DNA from: Pseudomonadota bacterium
Lineage (GTDB): Bacteria > Pseudomonadota > Alphaproteobacteria > Rhizobiales > Beijerinckiaceae
NCBI GenBank assembly: GCA_023423995.1
Contig: JAFAEL010000201.1
Coordinates: 1-41,213, forward strand
Reading direction: 5' to 3'
Length of the DNA: 41,213 bases
The translations under genes were made by a program, and so were the position numbers. The notes beneath the pieces are model-generated. The model did not search any database. It had not been told where the DNA came from and worked only from the letters and a program-made list of their open reading frames with translations. Position 1 is the first letter of the stretch. Each line of letters starts with the position of its first letter. Of the stretch, positions 18,534 through 29,846 are shown piece by piece.

Positions 18534-20248
18534 CGGATGCGCCAGCGTTGCAGCCGTCCGAAGAGAAAGCGCGAGAGCCCCAACTGCAGCAGCTTCGCGG
18601 CAATGGCCGTGGCGACGATCGCGGTTGCCATCGCGGCTGCGGACGAGGTCGTTCCTGCCTCGTCCATATGGACGATTGCCACCGAGGCAAGCTTCGTGTC
18701 GGCGCCATAAAGAAAGATTACGGCCGATACGGTCGTCATCGCATTGACGAACATGTAGACCGCGATGTCGAGGATAGCGGGCAGCGAGATCGGCACAGTA
18801 ACCCGGCCGAATGTCACCCAGAACGGCACCTTGAGGGAGGCCGAAACCGCCTCGAATTCGCCATCGATGCTTTTCAGCGCCGTCGCAGCCGTCATGTGGG
18901 CGACGGTGTAGAAGTGGGCGATCGAGTTGACCACCAGGATTGCGAGCGAGCCGTAGAGCCAGTTCAGCGGGTTCCAAGGCGCGTTGAAGAAGAAGACGTA
19001 GCCTAGTCCGATCACGAGGCCGGGCACCGCCATGGGCAGCATCGCCAGAAGCTGCGCAAAGAAGCGACCGGCGGCAAAGACCTTCGTTTTCTCTACAAGA
19101 TAGGCCCCGATGAAGATCAGCGCCGTGCCTAGGACGGCTGTGAGCGCTGACATCTTGAGCGAGGTCCAGTAGGGATCCCACCCGGCGGGGTCGAAGCGCT
19201 CGAAATCGAAGTTCCCGAGTGTCAGCGACAGGTTGTAGGGCCAATAGGTGATGAACGACGCCCAGATCGCGACGCCGTAGGTCGCCACCACCATCCCGGC
19301 AACGGCCACGCAGAACAGCGTGAGCACTCGGTCGGCGACTGCCCTTTTCTTCGGTTCGAGCGGAACGGCACGAGCGGAGAGGAGCGCCACCTGCCGGCGC
19401 TGAACGGCTCTCTCGACCATGAAAGCCAACACCGCCGGCGCTAGCAGGATGATCCCGACGACTGCGCCCATCGGGAAGTTCTGCTGCCCCACGACCTGCT
19501 TATAGGCGTCAGTCGCCAAGACGTTGAACTGTCCGCCGATCACCTTTGGGATACCGAAATCCGTGACAACCAACGTGAAAACGACGAAAGCGGAACTGAT
19601 CAGCCCGTAGCGGGCGCCAGGCAGCGTGACGGTCCGGAACACGCGTGCCGGCTTCGTGCCGAGCGCGTCGGCGGCCTCGTATAACCGCGCATCGGCCATC
19701 GTGAGCGCAGCGACGTTGATCACGAGTGCGTGCGGAAGGGCATACAGGATCTCCGCAATCACGATCCCGATCGGGCCGTAGATCGAGTGCCCGAACAGCG
19801 CGCCACGCAGAAGGCCCTGGTTGCCGAACACATAGGTGAGCGCGATGGCAGCGAGGAGCGACGGAGCGAAGACCGGCAGGAGGGCAGCCGCATAGAATAG
19901 CCCCTTCAGCCGCATCCGACTCCTTGTCAGGGCGTACGCGTAGGTGAACGCGATCGGCACCACGATCGCGGTGGCGAGTGCCGCCACCAGGATGCTGTTG
20001 AACAGTGAAGCGACCAAGGTCGGCGTGGAGAAATAGGTCGCGAAGTTGCGGAGGCCGACGAAGGCGCCGCTGGTGTCCTCCACGCTCTTCGTCAACAGCG
20101 ACGCGAGCGGCAGGGCTATGATGCCCATCAGGATGATGATGAGCAGCAGGATCAGGAGGCGGGCGATCAGGCGTTCGCTGAGCAGGGTGGAACGCTGCCC
20201 AGGCGCTGCTTCCGCGTAGACGACGCTTCCTGCTACCGCCTGGGCCAT
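18530..20248 (-). CDS. ABC transporter permease, fused double-domain, AEP uptake
   Basis: 572-residue inner-membrane protein with about twelve hydrophobic segments forming two binding-protein-dependent permease domains: residues about 30-290 and 330-570. Each has an EAA-loop-like motif, first YEAADALGTKPARVFRTVTLP, second EFEAVSASLKVPFWVTFGRVTVP. This fused PhnU/PhnV-like layout is known for a family of 2-aminoethylphosphonate importers. The ATG at 20248 is chosen because it lies two bases after the ATPase stop; the longer open frame overlaps the ATPase gene. Together with the adjacent ATPase and binding protein it forms a complete importer. Confidence 0.88.
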   Translation of the reverse strand: MAQAVAGSVVYAEAAPGQRSTLLSERLIARLLILLLIIILMGIIALPLASLLTKSVEDTSGAFVGLRNFATYFSTPTLVASLFNSILVAALATAIVVPIAFTYAYALTRSRMRLKGLFYAAALLPVFAPSLLAAIALTYVFGNQGLLRGALFGHSIYGPIGIVIAEILYALPHALVINVAALTMADARLYEAADALGTKPARVFRTVTLPGARYGLISSAFVVFTLVVTDFGIPKVIGGQFNVLATDAYKQVVGQQNFPMGAVVGIILLAPAVLAFMVERAVQRRQVALLSARAVPLEPKKRAVADRVLTLFCVAVAGMVVATYGVAIWASFITYWPYNLSLTLGNFDFERFDPAGWDPYWTSLKMSALTAVLGTALIFIGAYLVEKTKVFAAGRFFAQLLAMLPMAVPGLVIGLGYVFFFNAPWNPLNWLYGSLAILVVNSIAHFYTVAHMTAATALKSIDGEFEAVSASLKVPFWVTFGRVTVPISLPAILDIAVYMFVNAMTTVSAVIFLYGADTKLASVAIVHMDEAGTTSSAAAMATAIVATAIAAKLLQLGLSRFLFGRLQRWRIR

Positions 20249-20250
20249 CG

Positions 20251-21333
20251 TCAGGCCTGGGCTGGGAAGAGGCGGATCGACTCGGGCGGCAATGCCACGA
20301 GCAGGGTCTGTCCGCTCGCCATGCCGAGGTCCCGCATGAGGTTGGCCGAGAAATCGGCTGTGATCGGAAGCGCGCCCTCCAGTTGCGGCATCAGCCGGGC
20401 CCGGCAATAGGGCCCGAGAAACTCAAGCGCATCGACCCGTACGGGGACCGCATTGGCGTCATCCTCGCGCACGCCGCGGACGCGGATCTCCTCGGGCCGA
20501 AGCCCGAGCTTGACGCCGGAACCCGGCAGAAAGCCCCGCTCGCCTGAGCAGAGGAGCTCGATCGGTCCGCTCCGGACCCGATCGGCTGCGACGACGGTTC
20601 CGTCCAGGAACGTCATCGCGCCGATGAAGTCCGCCACGAACGGCGTCGTGGGGCGCCTGTACACCTCCACGGGCGTTCCGACCTGCTCGATCACCCCCTG
20701 GTTCATCACCACGATGCGGTCGGCCATGGCGAGCGCCTCCTCCTGGCCATGCGTGACCATGATCGTGGTCACGCCGAGGCGGCGCTGGAGGTCGCGAATC
20801 TCGGCGCGGAGGCGGATCCGCACCTTGGCGTCGAGTGCCGAGAGCGGCTCGTCGAGCAGCAGGAGCTTTGGCGAGGTCGCCAGAGCACGCGCGAGTGCGA
20901 CGCGCTGCTGCTGTCCGCCCGAGAGCTGGACGGGGTACTTCGCGCCCTGATCTGGAAGGCCAACCAGAGCCAGGAGTTCCTGGACGCGTTGCAGCCGTTC
21001 TGCCCGGCGAACGCCCCGGTTCACGAGACCGTAGCCTACGTTCTGCGCAACCGTGAGGTTGGGGAACAAGGCATAGGACTGAAAGACGATGCCGAAATCG
21101 CGCTCGGCCGGCGGGGCGCGCGAGACATCCCGCCCGCCCATCCAGATCTGCCCGCCATCCTGAGGATCAAGACCGGCGATAGCGCGCAGAAGCGTCGTCT
21201 TCCCGCATCCCGAGGGGCCGAGAAAGCAGACGAATTCGCCGCTCTCCACCTCGAGATCGATCCGGTCCAGCGCCGTGAAGGCGCCGAACCGTTTTACGAG
21301 GCCGGCGACCCTGAGGAAGGATGGAACACTCAT
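20251..21333 (-). CDS. phnT: ABC transporter ATP-binding protein, AEP uptake
   Basis: 360-residue ATPase of the importer. Walker A is GPSGCGKTT, the Q-loop FQSYALFP, the signature LSGGQQQR, Walker B LLLLDEPLSALD, and the H-loop VTHGQEEAL; all are intact. The C-terminal third (from about 245) is a TOBE-like regulatory domain, as in PotA/FbpC-type ATPases. The ATG at 21333 has GGGAG eight bases upstream and follows the binding-protein gene by 35 bases. It powers the fused permease that follows two bases downstream. Confidence 0.9.
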   Translation of the reverse strand: MSVPSFLRVAGLVKRFGAFTALDRIDLEVESGEFVCFLGPSGCGKTTLLRAIAGLDPQDGGQIWMGGRDVSRAPPAERDFGIVFQSYALFPNLTVAQNVGYGLVNRGVRRAERLQRVQELLALVGLPDQGAKYPVQLSGGQQQRVALARALATSPKLLLLDEPLSALDAKVRIRLRAEIRDLQRRLGVTTIMVTHGQEEALAMADRIVVMNQGVIEQVGTPVEVYRRPTTPFVADFIGAMTFLDGTVVAADRVRSGPIELLCSGERGFLPGSGVKLGLRPEEIRVRGVREDDANAVPVRVDALEFLGPYCRARLMPQLEGALPITADFSANLMRDLGMASGQTLLVALPPESIRLFPAQA

Positions 21334-21368
21334 CGAGGTCGCTCCCTGGTTCACCGGCTGTGGCGCGC

Positions 21369-22397
21369 TCAGTTCTTCGGAGCGGCCTTCGCTTCGTAGC
21401 GCTTCGACCATTCCGCCAGCACGCGGTCGCGGTTCTCCGCCATCCAGCCGAGATCGTTCTTGATCATCGCCTTTTCGGCGCCGGCCGGATAGTTCGGGGG
21501 CGTGTTCTGGACTCCCGGATAGGCGACGATGGCGTAGGTCTTCGAATAGAGCTCGTTCGCCTCCTTGCTCGCGGCCCAATCCGCGACCTTCTTGACGAGG
21601 GCCAGGTTCTTCGAGCCCTTGACGATCGCGAACGCCTCCTCTTCCCAGCCCACGCCTTCCTTCGGCAGCACGACTTCGATTGGCGCGCCCTTCGTCTTCT
21701 CAGAGGCGCCGCGCATGTCGAGCGCAAGGCCGGCGACGCGCTCGCCGCGGGCCGCCTGCACGCAGGGTGCCGAGCCCGAATGGAGATAGGAGGCGATGTT
21801 CTGGTGCAGGCCGTCCATGAAGGCCCAGCCCTTCTCCTCGCCCATGCTCTGCAGCCAGCCTGCCACCATGAGGTAGCCTGTGCCGGACGAGGCGGGATGA
21901 GGCATCACGACCTTGCCCTTGAACTCGGGCTTCGTGAGGTCCGCCCAGGAGGTGGGCGTCGCAATCTTGTCCTTGGCAGCCTCGGCCGTATTGAAGCAGA
22001 CGACGCCAAGATAGGCGTCCATGCCTGTCCAGGTGTGCGGGCCCTTTGCTGGCCGGAACGCTTCCTTCAGCTTCTCGGCTCCTGCCGGCTTGTAGTCTTC
22101 CAGCAGCCCCGCCTTATCGAAGACGAGCAGGCTCGAGGCGGCAAGCCCGATGACCATGTCGGCGCGGGGATTTTCCTTCTCGGCCATGAAGCGAGCGGTG
22201 ATGACTCCGGTGGAGTCGCGCACCCAGACCACCTCTGCTTCTGGAACCGCGGCCTCGATCGAGCGCTTGAACGGTGCGAGCTGGTCGTTTTCCAGCGCCG
22301 TGTAGATCGTCAGCTTCGTTTTGGTCTGCGCGGCTGCCGCTCCAGCGAGGCCGCATGAAAGCCCGATTGCCAGGGCCGCGTTGATCCAGGATCTCAT
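21369..22397 (-). CDS. phnS: Periplasmic binding protein of the AEP ABC transporter
   Basis: 342-residue extracellular solute-binding protein with a Sec signal peptide (MRSWINAALAIGLSCGLAGAAAA, cut after AAAAQ at about residue 23). The mature part begins TKLTIYTALENDQ, typical of the family-1 binding proteins related to Fe3+ and phosphonate importers, and continues SSGTGYLMVAGWLQSMG and NTPPNYPAG. Context with phnW/phnA/phnY predicts AEP as ligand. The ATG has GGGGG about eight bases upstream. It heads the second sub-operon, after a 121-base gap holding a candidate operator and several inverted repeats. Confidence 0.88.
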   Translation of the reverse strand: MRSWINAALAIGLSCGLAGAAAAQTKTKLTIYTALENDQLAPFKRSIEAAVPEAEVVWVRDSTGVITARFMAEKENPRADMVIGLAASSLLVFDKAGLLEDYKPAGAEKLKEAFRPAKGPHTWTGMDAYLGVVCFNTAEAAKDKIATPTSWADLTKPEFKGKVVMPHPASSGTGYLMVAGWLQSMGEEKGWAFMDGLHQNIASYLHSGSAPCVQAARGERVAGLALDMRGASEKTKGAPIEVVLPKEGVGWEEEAFAIVKGSKNLALVKKVADWAASKEANELYSKTYAIVAYPGVQNTPPNYPAGAEKAMIKNDLGWMAENRDRVLAEWSKRYEAKAAPKN

Positions 22398-22518
22398 TCG
22401 AAAAACCCCCGCTCTTCGCGCCCGGTTAGCCCGGGCTCTGCTTCAGCCGCTCTTCATCAGTACACGCTGGCCAGCGATCTCCGACAAGTCGGAAGTTTCG
22501 CCACATATGCCCACTTTT
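22398..22518 (-). promoter_or_regulatory. phnY-phnS intergenic control region
   Basis: 121 bases containing three inverted repeats in a row: GCCCGG ttagc CCGGGC (22420-22436), the perfect palindrome CGCTGGCCAGCG (22465-22476), and TCCGAC aa GTCGGA (22480-22493). A candidate operator ends at its upstream edge. On - a TTGTCG/TGTACT pair spaced by 17 bases overlaps the last repeat and could be a promoter for phnS. The first hairpin could tune expression ahead of phnS. Confidence 0.4.
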
Positions 22519-22522
22519 TCAC
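22501..22522 (-). promoter_or_regulatory. Candidate DeoR operator, copy B
   Basis: On -, GTGAAAA, one base, GTGG, then TATGTGG. It shares 16 of 21 bases with copy A upstream of the eamA-phnW operon. The phnY stop codon TGA is embedded in the first GTGAAAA block. It stands at the head of the phnS sub-operon. Confidence 0.45.
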
Positions 22523-23970
22523 ACGGACCAGGGCATCGACCAGGTGCGGACGTTAGTGAAGCTCTTCATCGCCTCGACTACGCCCTCCTTGTAGCCAAGC
22601 CCAGAATCCTTGATCCCACCAAAAGGCGACATCTCGATCCGGTAGCCGGGGACCTCCCAGACATTGACGGTCCCGACTTCGAGCTCTGCGACGAAGCGCT
22701 GGATGTAGTCGAGGCGGTTCGTGCACACGCCCGAGGACAGCCCATACGCGGTCGAGTTCGACAGCTTGATGACAGACCCGATGTCGTCCGGGCAGCGGAT
22801 GATCGGGATGACAGGCCCGAAGGTCTCCTCGTGCACGAGTTCGCAATCGGCCGGGACGCGGTCCACGACGACCGGGGCGAACAGGGCACCGGAGCGGCGC
22901 GCGCCATGCAGCCGTTCGGCGCCCCGTGCCACGGCCTCGTCGACCCGCTTCTCGAAGAGCGCAGCCGAACGCTCGTTGATGACCGTGCCGACATCCGTCT
23001 CGGGATCCATCGGGTCGCCGGCCTTCAGCTTCTTCGCTTTCTCCACGACAAGTCTGCTGAAATCGTCGGCAACGCTCTCGACCACGAGGATACGCTTCAC
23101 GGCCGTGCAGCGTTGGCCGGAATTCTTGGTGGAGCCCTGCACGGCGAGTTCGGCCGCCTTGTCGAGGTCGGCATCCTCCATGACGATCAGCGGGGCGTTG
23201 CCGCCTAATTCGATGACGAGCCGCTTGTAGCCGGCCACATTGGCGATGTGCTTCCCGACGCGCACCGAACCCGTGAACGTCACCAGATCCGCATCCGGAT
23301 CAGTGATCATGGAATCGCCCATGGTCGACGGATTGCCCGTCACGACATGCAGCATCTCGGGCGGCAATCCCGCCTCGTAGAGCACGTCCGCGAGAGCGAG
23401 GGCCGTCAACGGGGTCAGTTCCGTCGGCTTCAGCACCAGGCGGTTGTTGGTGGCGATCGCGGGGGCGAGCTTGTGGCTCACCATGTTCAGCGGGTGGTTG
23501 AATGGCGTGATTGCCGAGATGACGCCGAGCAGGGGCGTGCGGGTCGTGAAGATCTTCCGCTGCTTCCCGTTCGGGGAAATGTCGCAGGCGTAGATCTCGC
23601 CATCGTCCTTGATCACGAGCTGCGCCGCGAACGACCACACGTCGTAGGCGCGGCTCGCCTCGTAGAGCGAGTCCTTCCAGCATAGGCCGGATTCCGCCGT
23701 GATCAGGCGGGCGAAATCCTCCTTGCGGTCGCGCAGGAGTTCGGCCGTGCGCTGGAGTATCTGCTGGCGCTCGTAGCGGTTGAGCTTCGGCTTGAACGCC
23801 CGGGCCGCCTTGAACGCGGCCCGGACATGCTCCGGCCGTGCAGCCGGAACCGTGCCGACCACCTCGTTCGTGTACGGGTTGAAGACCTCGACCATGTCGT
23901 CGGTCGGGACGTGCCGGCCGGAGATGCGCATCGCCTCGCGGCGGAAGGGAAGCTTTACGGGCGCGTTCAT
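22519..23970 (-). CDS. phnY: Phosphonoacetaldehyde dehydrogenase (PhnY)
   Basis: NAD-dependent aldehyde dehydrogenase oxidising phosphonoacetaldehyde to phosphonoacetate for PhnA. The 483 residues carry the catalytic set: N158 (TPFNHP), E254 (VIELGGNAP) and C288 ([11 protein letters not shown]). The ATG at 23970 is chosen over one 36 bases upstream because the latter would overlap phnA and GAGG lies six bases before 23970. It follows phnA by seven bases. The specific substrate is assigned from the phnW-phnA context; by sequence alone it is an aldehyde dehydrogenase of the PhnY/glyceraldehyde-like branch. Confidence 0.9.
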   Translation of the reverse strand: MNAPVKLPFRREAMRISGRHVPTDDMVEVFNPYTNEVVGTVPAARPEHVRAAFKAARAFKPKLNRYERQQILQRTAELLRDRKEDFARLITAESGLCWKDSLYEASRAYDVWSFAAQLVIKDDGEIYACDISPNGKQRKIFTTRTPLLGVISAITPFNHPLNMVSHKLAPAIATNNRLVLKPTELTPLTALALADVLYEAGLPPEMLHVVTGNPSTMGDSMITDPDADLVTFTGSVRVGKHIANVAGYKRLVIELGGNAPLIVMEDADLDKAAELAVQGSTKNSGQRCTAVKRILVVESVADDFSRLVVEKAKKLKAGDPMDPETDVGTVINERSAALFEKRVDEAVARGAERLHGARRSGALFAPVVVDRVPADCELVHEETFGPVIPIIRCPDDIGSVIKLSNSTAYGLSSGVCTNRLDYIQRFVAELEVGTVNVWEVPGYRIEMSPFGGIKDSGLGYKEGVVEAMKSFTNVRTWSMPWSV

Positions 23971-23977
23971 GGCAGCC

Positions 23978-26399
<2,422 letters not shown>

Positions 26400-26409
26400 G
26401 CGGGGTGCC

Positions 26410-27249
26410 TCAACCAAGCTTGATGATGACGATGCCGGCAACAATCAGGAGCGCTGCCACTCCGCGCGCCGGGACGAGCGGCTCCTTCAGGAACAGGACG
26501 GCGATCAGCATCGCGAAGAGCACGCTCGTTTCGCGTAAGGCGGCCACGAGGGCGATCGGCGCGACCGTCATCGCCCAGATGGCAATCCAGTAGGCCGCCA
26601 AGGACATGCTCGCCCCGGCGAAACCCGGCACCAGGAAGTACCGCATCTTCGCGAACGGGGCAGAGCCGCGGCGCCAGAGCAGGTAGAGAGGCAGCGGAAT
26701 GGCATCGAACACGAAGAGGGCCGCCGAATAGGCGTGCGGGTCCCCGGCAATGCGCGCGCCCATGCCGTCCACGATCGTGTAGCCGCAGATGACGACGGAG
26801 GTGAGGAGCGCAAAGCCGACTGCCCGCCGGTCGAAATGCGCGCCCTTGCCGCGCAGCGACATGAGCGCGATCCCGGCGCCCAGGATGGCGATTCCGACCC
26901 CGGCGGCGGCCCCGAACGGCTCCCGCACCAGGAAGAACGAGACGAAGGCAGTGAGGAGCGGCGCCCCTCCGCGGGCGATCGGGTAGACCTGCCCCATATC
27001 CGCCTGCCGGTAGGCTTCCGACAGGAAGAGGTAATAGGCGAGGTGGATTACGACGGAGGCGAAGAGCCATGGCCAGGCCTCCGCCTTCGGCAACCCCAAC
27101 GCGATGAGAAAGGGCAGTCCGACCAATCCGGCCAGTCCCGTCACCATTGTCATCGCGACGAACGGCTCGAGCCTGACCTTCAGGACGGCGTTCCAGCCCG
27201 CATGCATGGCGGCGGCCAGGAGCACCGCCAGAAATACGCCCGTCGTCAT
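26410..27249 (-). CDS. EamA/DMT-family permease
   Basis: 279-residue inner-membrane protein with ten hydrophobic segments in two EamA repeats; the halves join near residue 140 (RGKGAHFDRRAVG). Repeat landmarks are AYRQADMGQVYPIARGGAPLLTA in the first and AALRETSVLFAMLIAVLFLKEP in the second. DMT permeases usually export metabolites or amino acids. As first gene of the phnW operon it might export a catabolic by-product such as alanine, or act as a second phosphonate permease; neither can be read from sequence. The ATG is preceded by a 164-base region with a promoter-like pair, a palindrome and a candidate operator. Confidence 0.85.
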   Translation of the reverse strand: MTTGVFLAVLLAAAMHAGWNAVLKVRLEPFVAMTMVTGLAGLVGLPFLIALGLPKAEAWPWLFASVVIHLAYYLFLSEAYRQADMGQVYPIARGGAPLLTAFVSFFLVREPFGAAAGVGIAILGAGIALMSLRGKGAHFDRRAVGFALLTSVVICGYTIVDGMGARIAGDPHAYSAALFVFDAIPLPLYLLWRRGSAPFAKMRYFLVPGFAGASMSLAAYWIAIWAMTVAPIALVAALRETSVLFAMLIAVLFLKEPLVPARGVAALLIVAGIVIIKLG

Positions 27250-27327
27250 CCCGACACTCGCTCAGGGACTCGAATAAGCCGCGCCGGCCGGAAGAGATGG
27301 CTCGTGCAGGAGACGCCGTGTGGCCAT

Positions 27328-27339
27328 CATCCATGGATG
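27328..27339. promoter_or_regulatory. 12-bp palindrome upstream of eamA-phnW
   Basis: CATCCATGGATG is perfectly palindromic, about 80 bases upstream of the eamA ATG and just after a promoter-like pair. A possible operator; short enough that chance cannot be excluded. Confidence 0.3.
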
Positions 27340-27360
27340 GTCTCGCAGGTAGACGGCGCT

Positions 27361-27388
27361 ACTCTAGAGAGCCTTTCATGGGATGCAA
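27361..27388 (-). promoter_or_regulatory. Candidate promoter of the eamA-phnW-phnA-phnY operon
   Basis: On -, TTGCAT (27388-27383) and TAGAGT (27366-27361) are spaced by 16 bases. The candidate DeoR site (copy A) sits immediately upstream of the -35, and the CATCCATGGATG palindrome just downstream. Confidence 0.35.
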
Positions 27389-27394
27389 CACGTT

Positions 27395-27417
27395 CTCACA
27401 AAAAACCACATTTTCAC
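27395..27417 (-). promoter_or_regulatory. Candidate DeoR operator, copy A
   Basis: On -, GTGAAAA, one base, GTGG, a T-run, then TGTGAG. It matches copy B (22501-22522) at 16 of 21 positions. The deoR stop codon lies within the GTGAAAA block. Tandem GTG-type repeats fit the direct-repeat operators used by DeoR-family repressors. Confidence 0.45.
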
Positions 27418-28178
27418 GCGGCGACGATGACGTCCATGCCGCGGGCCTGTAAGCCCTCCGACATCGAGGCAGGGGGCGCGATGTCCACGATGAGACCGGC
27501 CGCGCGCTCGGTATCCGGTATGCGGATCGGCGTGAGCCGTCCGAACTTGCTTCCGTCCGCCACAAGGTACGCCCGCTTGGCGGCTCGCAGCATGCGGCTC
27601 CGCTGTTCCGCGGCGACGCGGGTGAAATCCGTGACCTCGCCGTCCTCGGAAATCCCGGCGGCACCCACGAAGGCGAGATCGAACCGGAACCGTTCGAGCG
27701 CCTCCATGACTTCGATCCCGAAGGCGGCCTCGTCCATGCAATCCACCTCGCCGCCGAGCATGTGGACGCGCGTTCCGGGGACGCGGCACATGACCAGCGC
27801 AATCGGGAGGGAGTTGGTCGCGATCGTGAGATCGCTCTTTCCCGCGAGGGCTTCGGCGACCTTGAGCGTGGTCGCGCCCGAATCGAGAAGAACCACCATG
27901 CCGTCTTCGACGAGCTCCGCGGCGGCGCGGCCGATGGCGGCCTTGCCGTCCGGGTTCTCGCCGAGGCGCTTCACCAGCGCGGTTTCGGAGCTTCGCCGGG
28001 AGGCGCCGCCATGCACGACGTCGAGCCTGCCGCGCTTGGCGAGGCTCTTCAGGTCCCGGCGGATCGTCTCGCGCGAGACCGAGAAGGATTCTGCCAGCTC
28101 CTCGACGCTGACGGTCCCGGCGAGTCTGAGGCGAGAAAGGATTTCGTCCTGGCGGCGCGCTGCTATCGGGCGAGACAT
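27414..28178 (-). CDS. DeoR/GlpR-family transcriptional regulator
   Basis: 254-residue repressor. The N-terminal winged HTH (about 5-60) has RRQDEILSRLRLAGTVSVEELAESFSVSRETIRRDL, the DeoR signature order, and the C-terminal sugar-phosphate-sensing domain carries LLDSGATTLKVAEAL and VGAAGISEDGEVTDF. The ATG at 28178 is preferred; a longer frame would need a TTG at 28232. It is upstream of and collinear with the phn genes, separated by 164 bases. It probably senses a phosphonate or its product and represses the island in its absence, by analogy with DeoR regulators; the effector is unknown. Confidence 0.88.
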   Translation of the reverse strand: MSRPIAARRQDEILSRLRLAGTVSVEELAESFSVSRETIRRDLKSLAKRGRLDVVHGGASRRSSETALVKRLGENPDGKAAIGRAAAELVEDGMVVLLDSGATTLKVAEALAGKSDLTIATNSLPIALVMCRVPGTRVHMLGGEVDCMDEAAFGIEVMEALERFRFDLAFVGAAGISEDGEVTDFTRVAAEQRSRMLRAAKRAYLVADGSKFGRLTPIRIPDTERAAGLIVDIAPPASMSEGLQARGMDVIVAA

Positions 28179-28262
28179 TTCGGCTGATTTCTGCTCCTCG
28201 GCGAGCGTGCGTTCCGGCCTGCGTCCAGGCAAGCACTTCTTTGAAGCTTACTCGTGGATCCG

Positions 28263-28787
28263 ATGACTGACAGGTTCCTCAGTTCCAGCCTCTACCGGCC
28301 GAATGTCGGAGTGGCTCTGTTCAATGGCGAAGGACGCGTCCTCATCGCGAGACGAATCGGGGACGACGGGCCGGAGATCGTCGTGCCGGGCTGCGAATGG
28401 CAGATGCCGCAGGGAGGGGTCGATCCGGACGAGGACCTCGAGGCCGCCGCGCGTCGGGAACTCTGGGAGGAAACGGGTGTCACCTCGGCGGAGGTGATCG
28501 GGGTTCTGTCCGGGCCGGTGCGCTACGATTTCCCGCCCTATGCGGGGCCGCCGCACCGTCTGGCCGCGTTCCGGGGGCAGGAACAGCGCTGGTACGCAAT
28601 GCGCTTCACCGGCGAGGAGCGCGAGATCGATCTCGGCATCACCACGCATGGCTCGGAGCCCGAATTCGATTCGTGGCGCTGGGAGCGGCTGGACCGGATC
28701 ACGGCGCTGGTCGTGCCGTTCAAGCGGCACATCTACGCGCAGGTCGCGGAGGAATTCTCGTCGTTGGCGCTGGTCCGCTCCGGCTGA
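28263..28787 (+). CDS. rppH: RNA pyrophosphohydrolase (RppH-like Nudix)
   Basis: 174-residue Nudix hydrolase; RppH converts 5'-triphosphate mRNA ends to monophosphate, which starts decay. YRPNVGVALFN at the start, WQMPQGGVDPDEDLEAAARRELWEETGV containing the full Nudix box (residues about 45-67), and EFDSWRWERLD near the end are RppH/Ap4A-hydrolase traits. An ATG at 28263 is chosen over a GTG at 28254 (three codons earlier). It is divergent from the DeoR gene with 84 bases between. Dinucleoside-polyphosphate hydrolase activity is a possible alternative. Confidence 0.8.
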   Translation: MTDRFLSSSLYRPNVGVALFNGEGRVLIARRIGDDGPEIVVPGCEWQMPQGGVDPDEDLEAAARRELWEETGVTSAEVIGVLSGPVRYDFPPYAGPPHRLAAFRGQEQRWYAMRFTGEEREIDLGITTHGSEPEFDSWRWERLDRITALVVPFKRHIYAQVAEEFSSLALVRSG

Positions 28788-28865
28788 TCCAGAGCGGCCC
28801 GGCCGGTGGCGTAGAAGGTGGTCCGAAGCCATCCGCGAATGACCTCGGACCGGTTTCGGCTCGCG

Positions 28866-29702
28866 TCAGCGTGTCCAGTTGAAGGAATAGGAGACGCTTG
28901 CGCCGAAGGTCCACTGGTCCCGCGATCCGATCAGCCGGGTGATCGGGCTGCGGCCGGCGTCGCCAACCAGGCGGTTGTAGCCGCCGAAAACCGAGGTGCC
29001 CCAGGTCTCGTCCCACTGGTAGCTGATCGAGCCGACGCCGCCCACGGTCGTCACGCCCCCGCCGGCCCGGAAAGCGGCGGGGATGATGGCGTTTGCCGCG
29101 GCTTCTCCGGGCGTGACCCCGAAATAGGTGCGGACGTAGTTCGCATCGCCAAAGCCGATCCGCGGGCCGATCGCGAAGGTCCAGCGGTCGACCGGCGCAA
29201 TGAAGTCGAGCCCGGCATTGCCGACAAAACCTTCTGCACCGTTCAGCGCGTAGCGGAGCTCGACGCGGGCCCGGATGAAGCTGACCGGGAAGTATTCGAG
29301 GAAGACGCCCGGCTCGACGCTCCAGTTGATCTTCCGCAGGCCTACGAGGCGGCGGTCATCGGAGTAGTAGCGTCCGCCCTGCGCTCGCACGACGGGGCCG
29401 ATGCGGAAATTGGGGATGTCCTCGTAGAGCGAGATGCTCAGGCCGTCATCCTGCGCCGCGAAGCGCGGCGCTTCCCCGAGGCGCCGGACGTTCACGGACG
29501 GATAGCCGAGGGCGATGAAATCATCTGACCCAGGATACCTCGGCTTCGCCTGGCCAGTGGCCGTGATGGTCACCACGTAGGTATCCGCTTCCACCATCAT
29601 GGGCGTGCGCGCCGGCCCGTTGCTGCCGAGATCGGCTGCAGGTGCGAAGGTGGAGGAAAACACGAGAGGCGCGGCCAGCATGGCCGCGTAGCGGAACGTC
29701 AT
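28866..29702 (-). CDS. MipA/OmpV-family outer-membrane protein
   Basis: 278-residue exported beta-barrel. It has a signal peptide (cleavage after SSTFAPA-A, about residue 22), then VVTITATGQAKPRYPGSDDFIALGYPSVNVRR, the MipA/OmpV opening, GLSISLYEDIPNFRIGPVVRAQGGR, and a C-terminal SVSYSFNWTR strand. MipA was described as a scaffold for murein enzymes; OmpV-like porins have other roles, so the function is open. Its ATG is 15 bases after an 8-bp perfect hairpin. The gene is downstream of the amidinotransferase on the same strand with a 144-base gap. Confidence 0.85.
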   Translation of the reverse strand: MTFRYAAMLAAPLVFSSTFAPAADLGSNGPARTPMMVEADTYVVTITATGQAKPRYPGSDDFIALGYPSVNVRRLGEAPRFAAQDDGLSISLYEDIPNFRIGPVVRAQGGRYYSDDRRLVGLRKINWSVEPGVFLEYFPVSFIRARVELRYALNGAEGFVGNAGLDFIAPVDRWTFAIGPRIGFGDANYVRTYFGVTPGEAAANAIIPAAFRAGGGVTTVGGVGSISYQWDETWGTSVFGGYNRLVGDAGRSPITRLIGSRDQWTFGASVSYSFNWTR

Positions 29703-29717
29703 TTTTCAATTCCCGAA

Positions 29718-29737
29718 TGGCGCGCAGTCGCGCGCCA
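29718..29737 (-). promoter_or_regulatory. Hairpin in the 5' region of the MipA/OmpV gene
   Basis: TGGCGCGC and GCGCGCCA form an 8-bp perfect stem with a four-base loop 15 bases before the mipA-like ATG. It may end the amidinotransferase transcript or affect translation of the porin. Confidence 0.4.
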
Positions 29738-29846
29738 ATGTGTCGGGTGCAGGTTAATGGTCTACGACCCGACGCAGCAACGCAGCAGAGGCTTGTTGCT
29801 GACGATCCTCCGCCGGCTGTGCTTTCCGGACATCAGGCTTGGCCGT

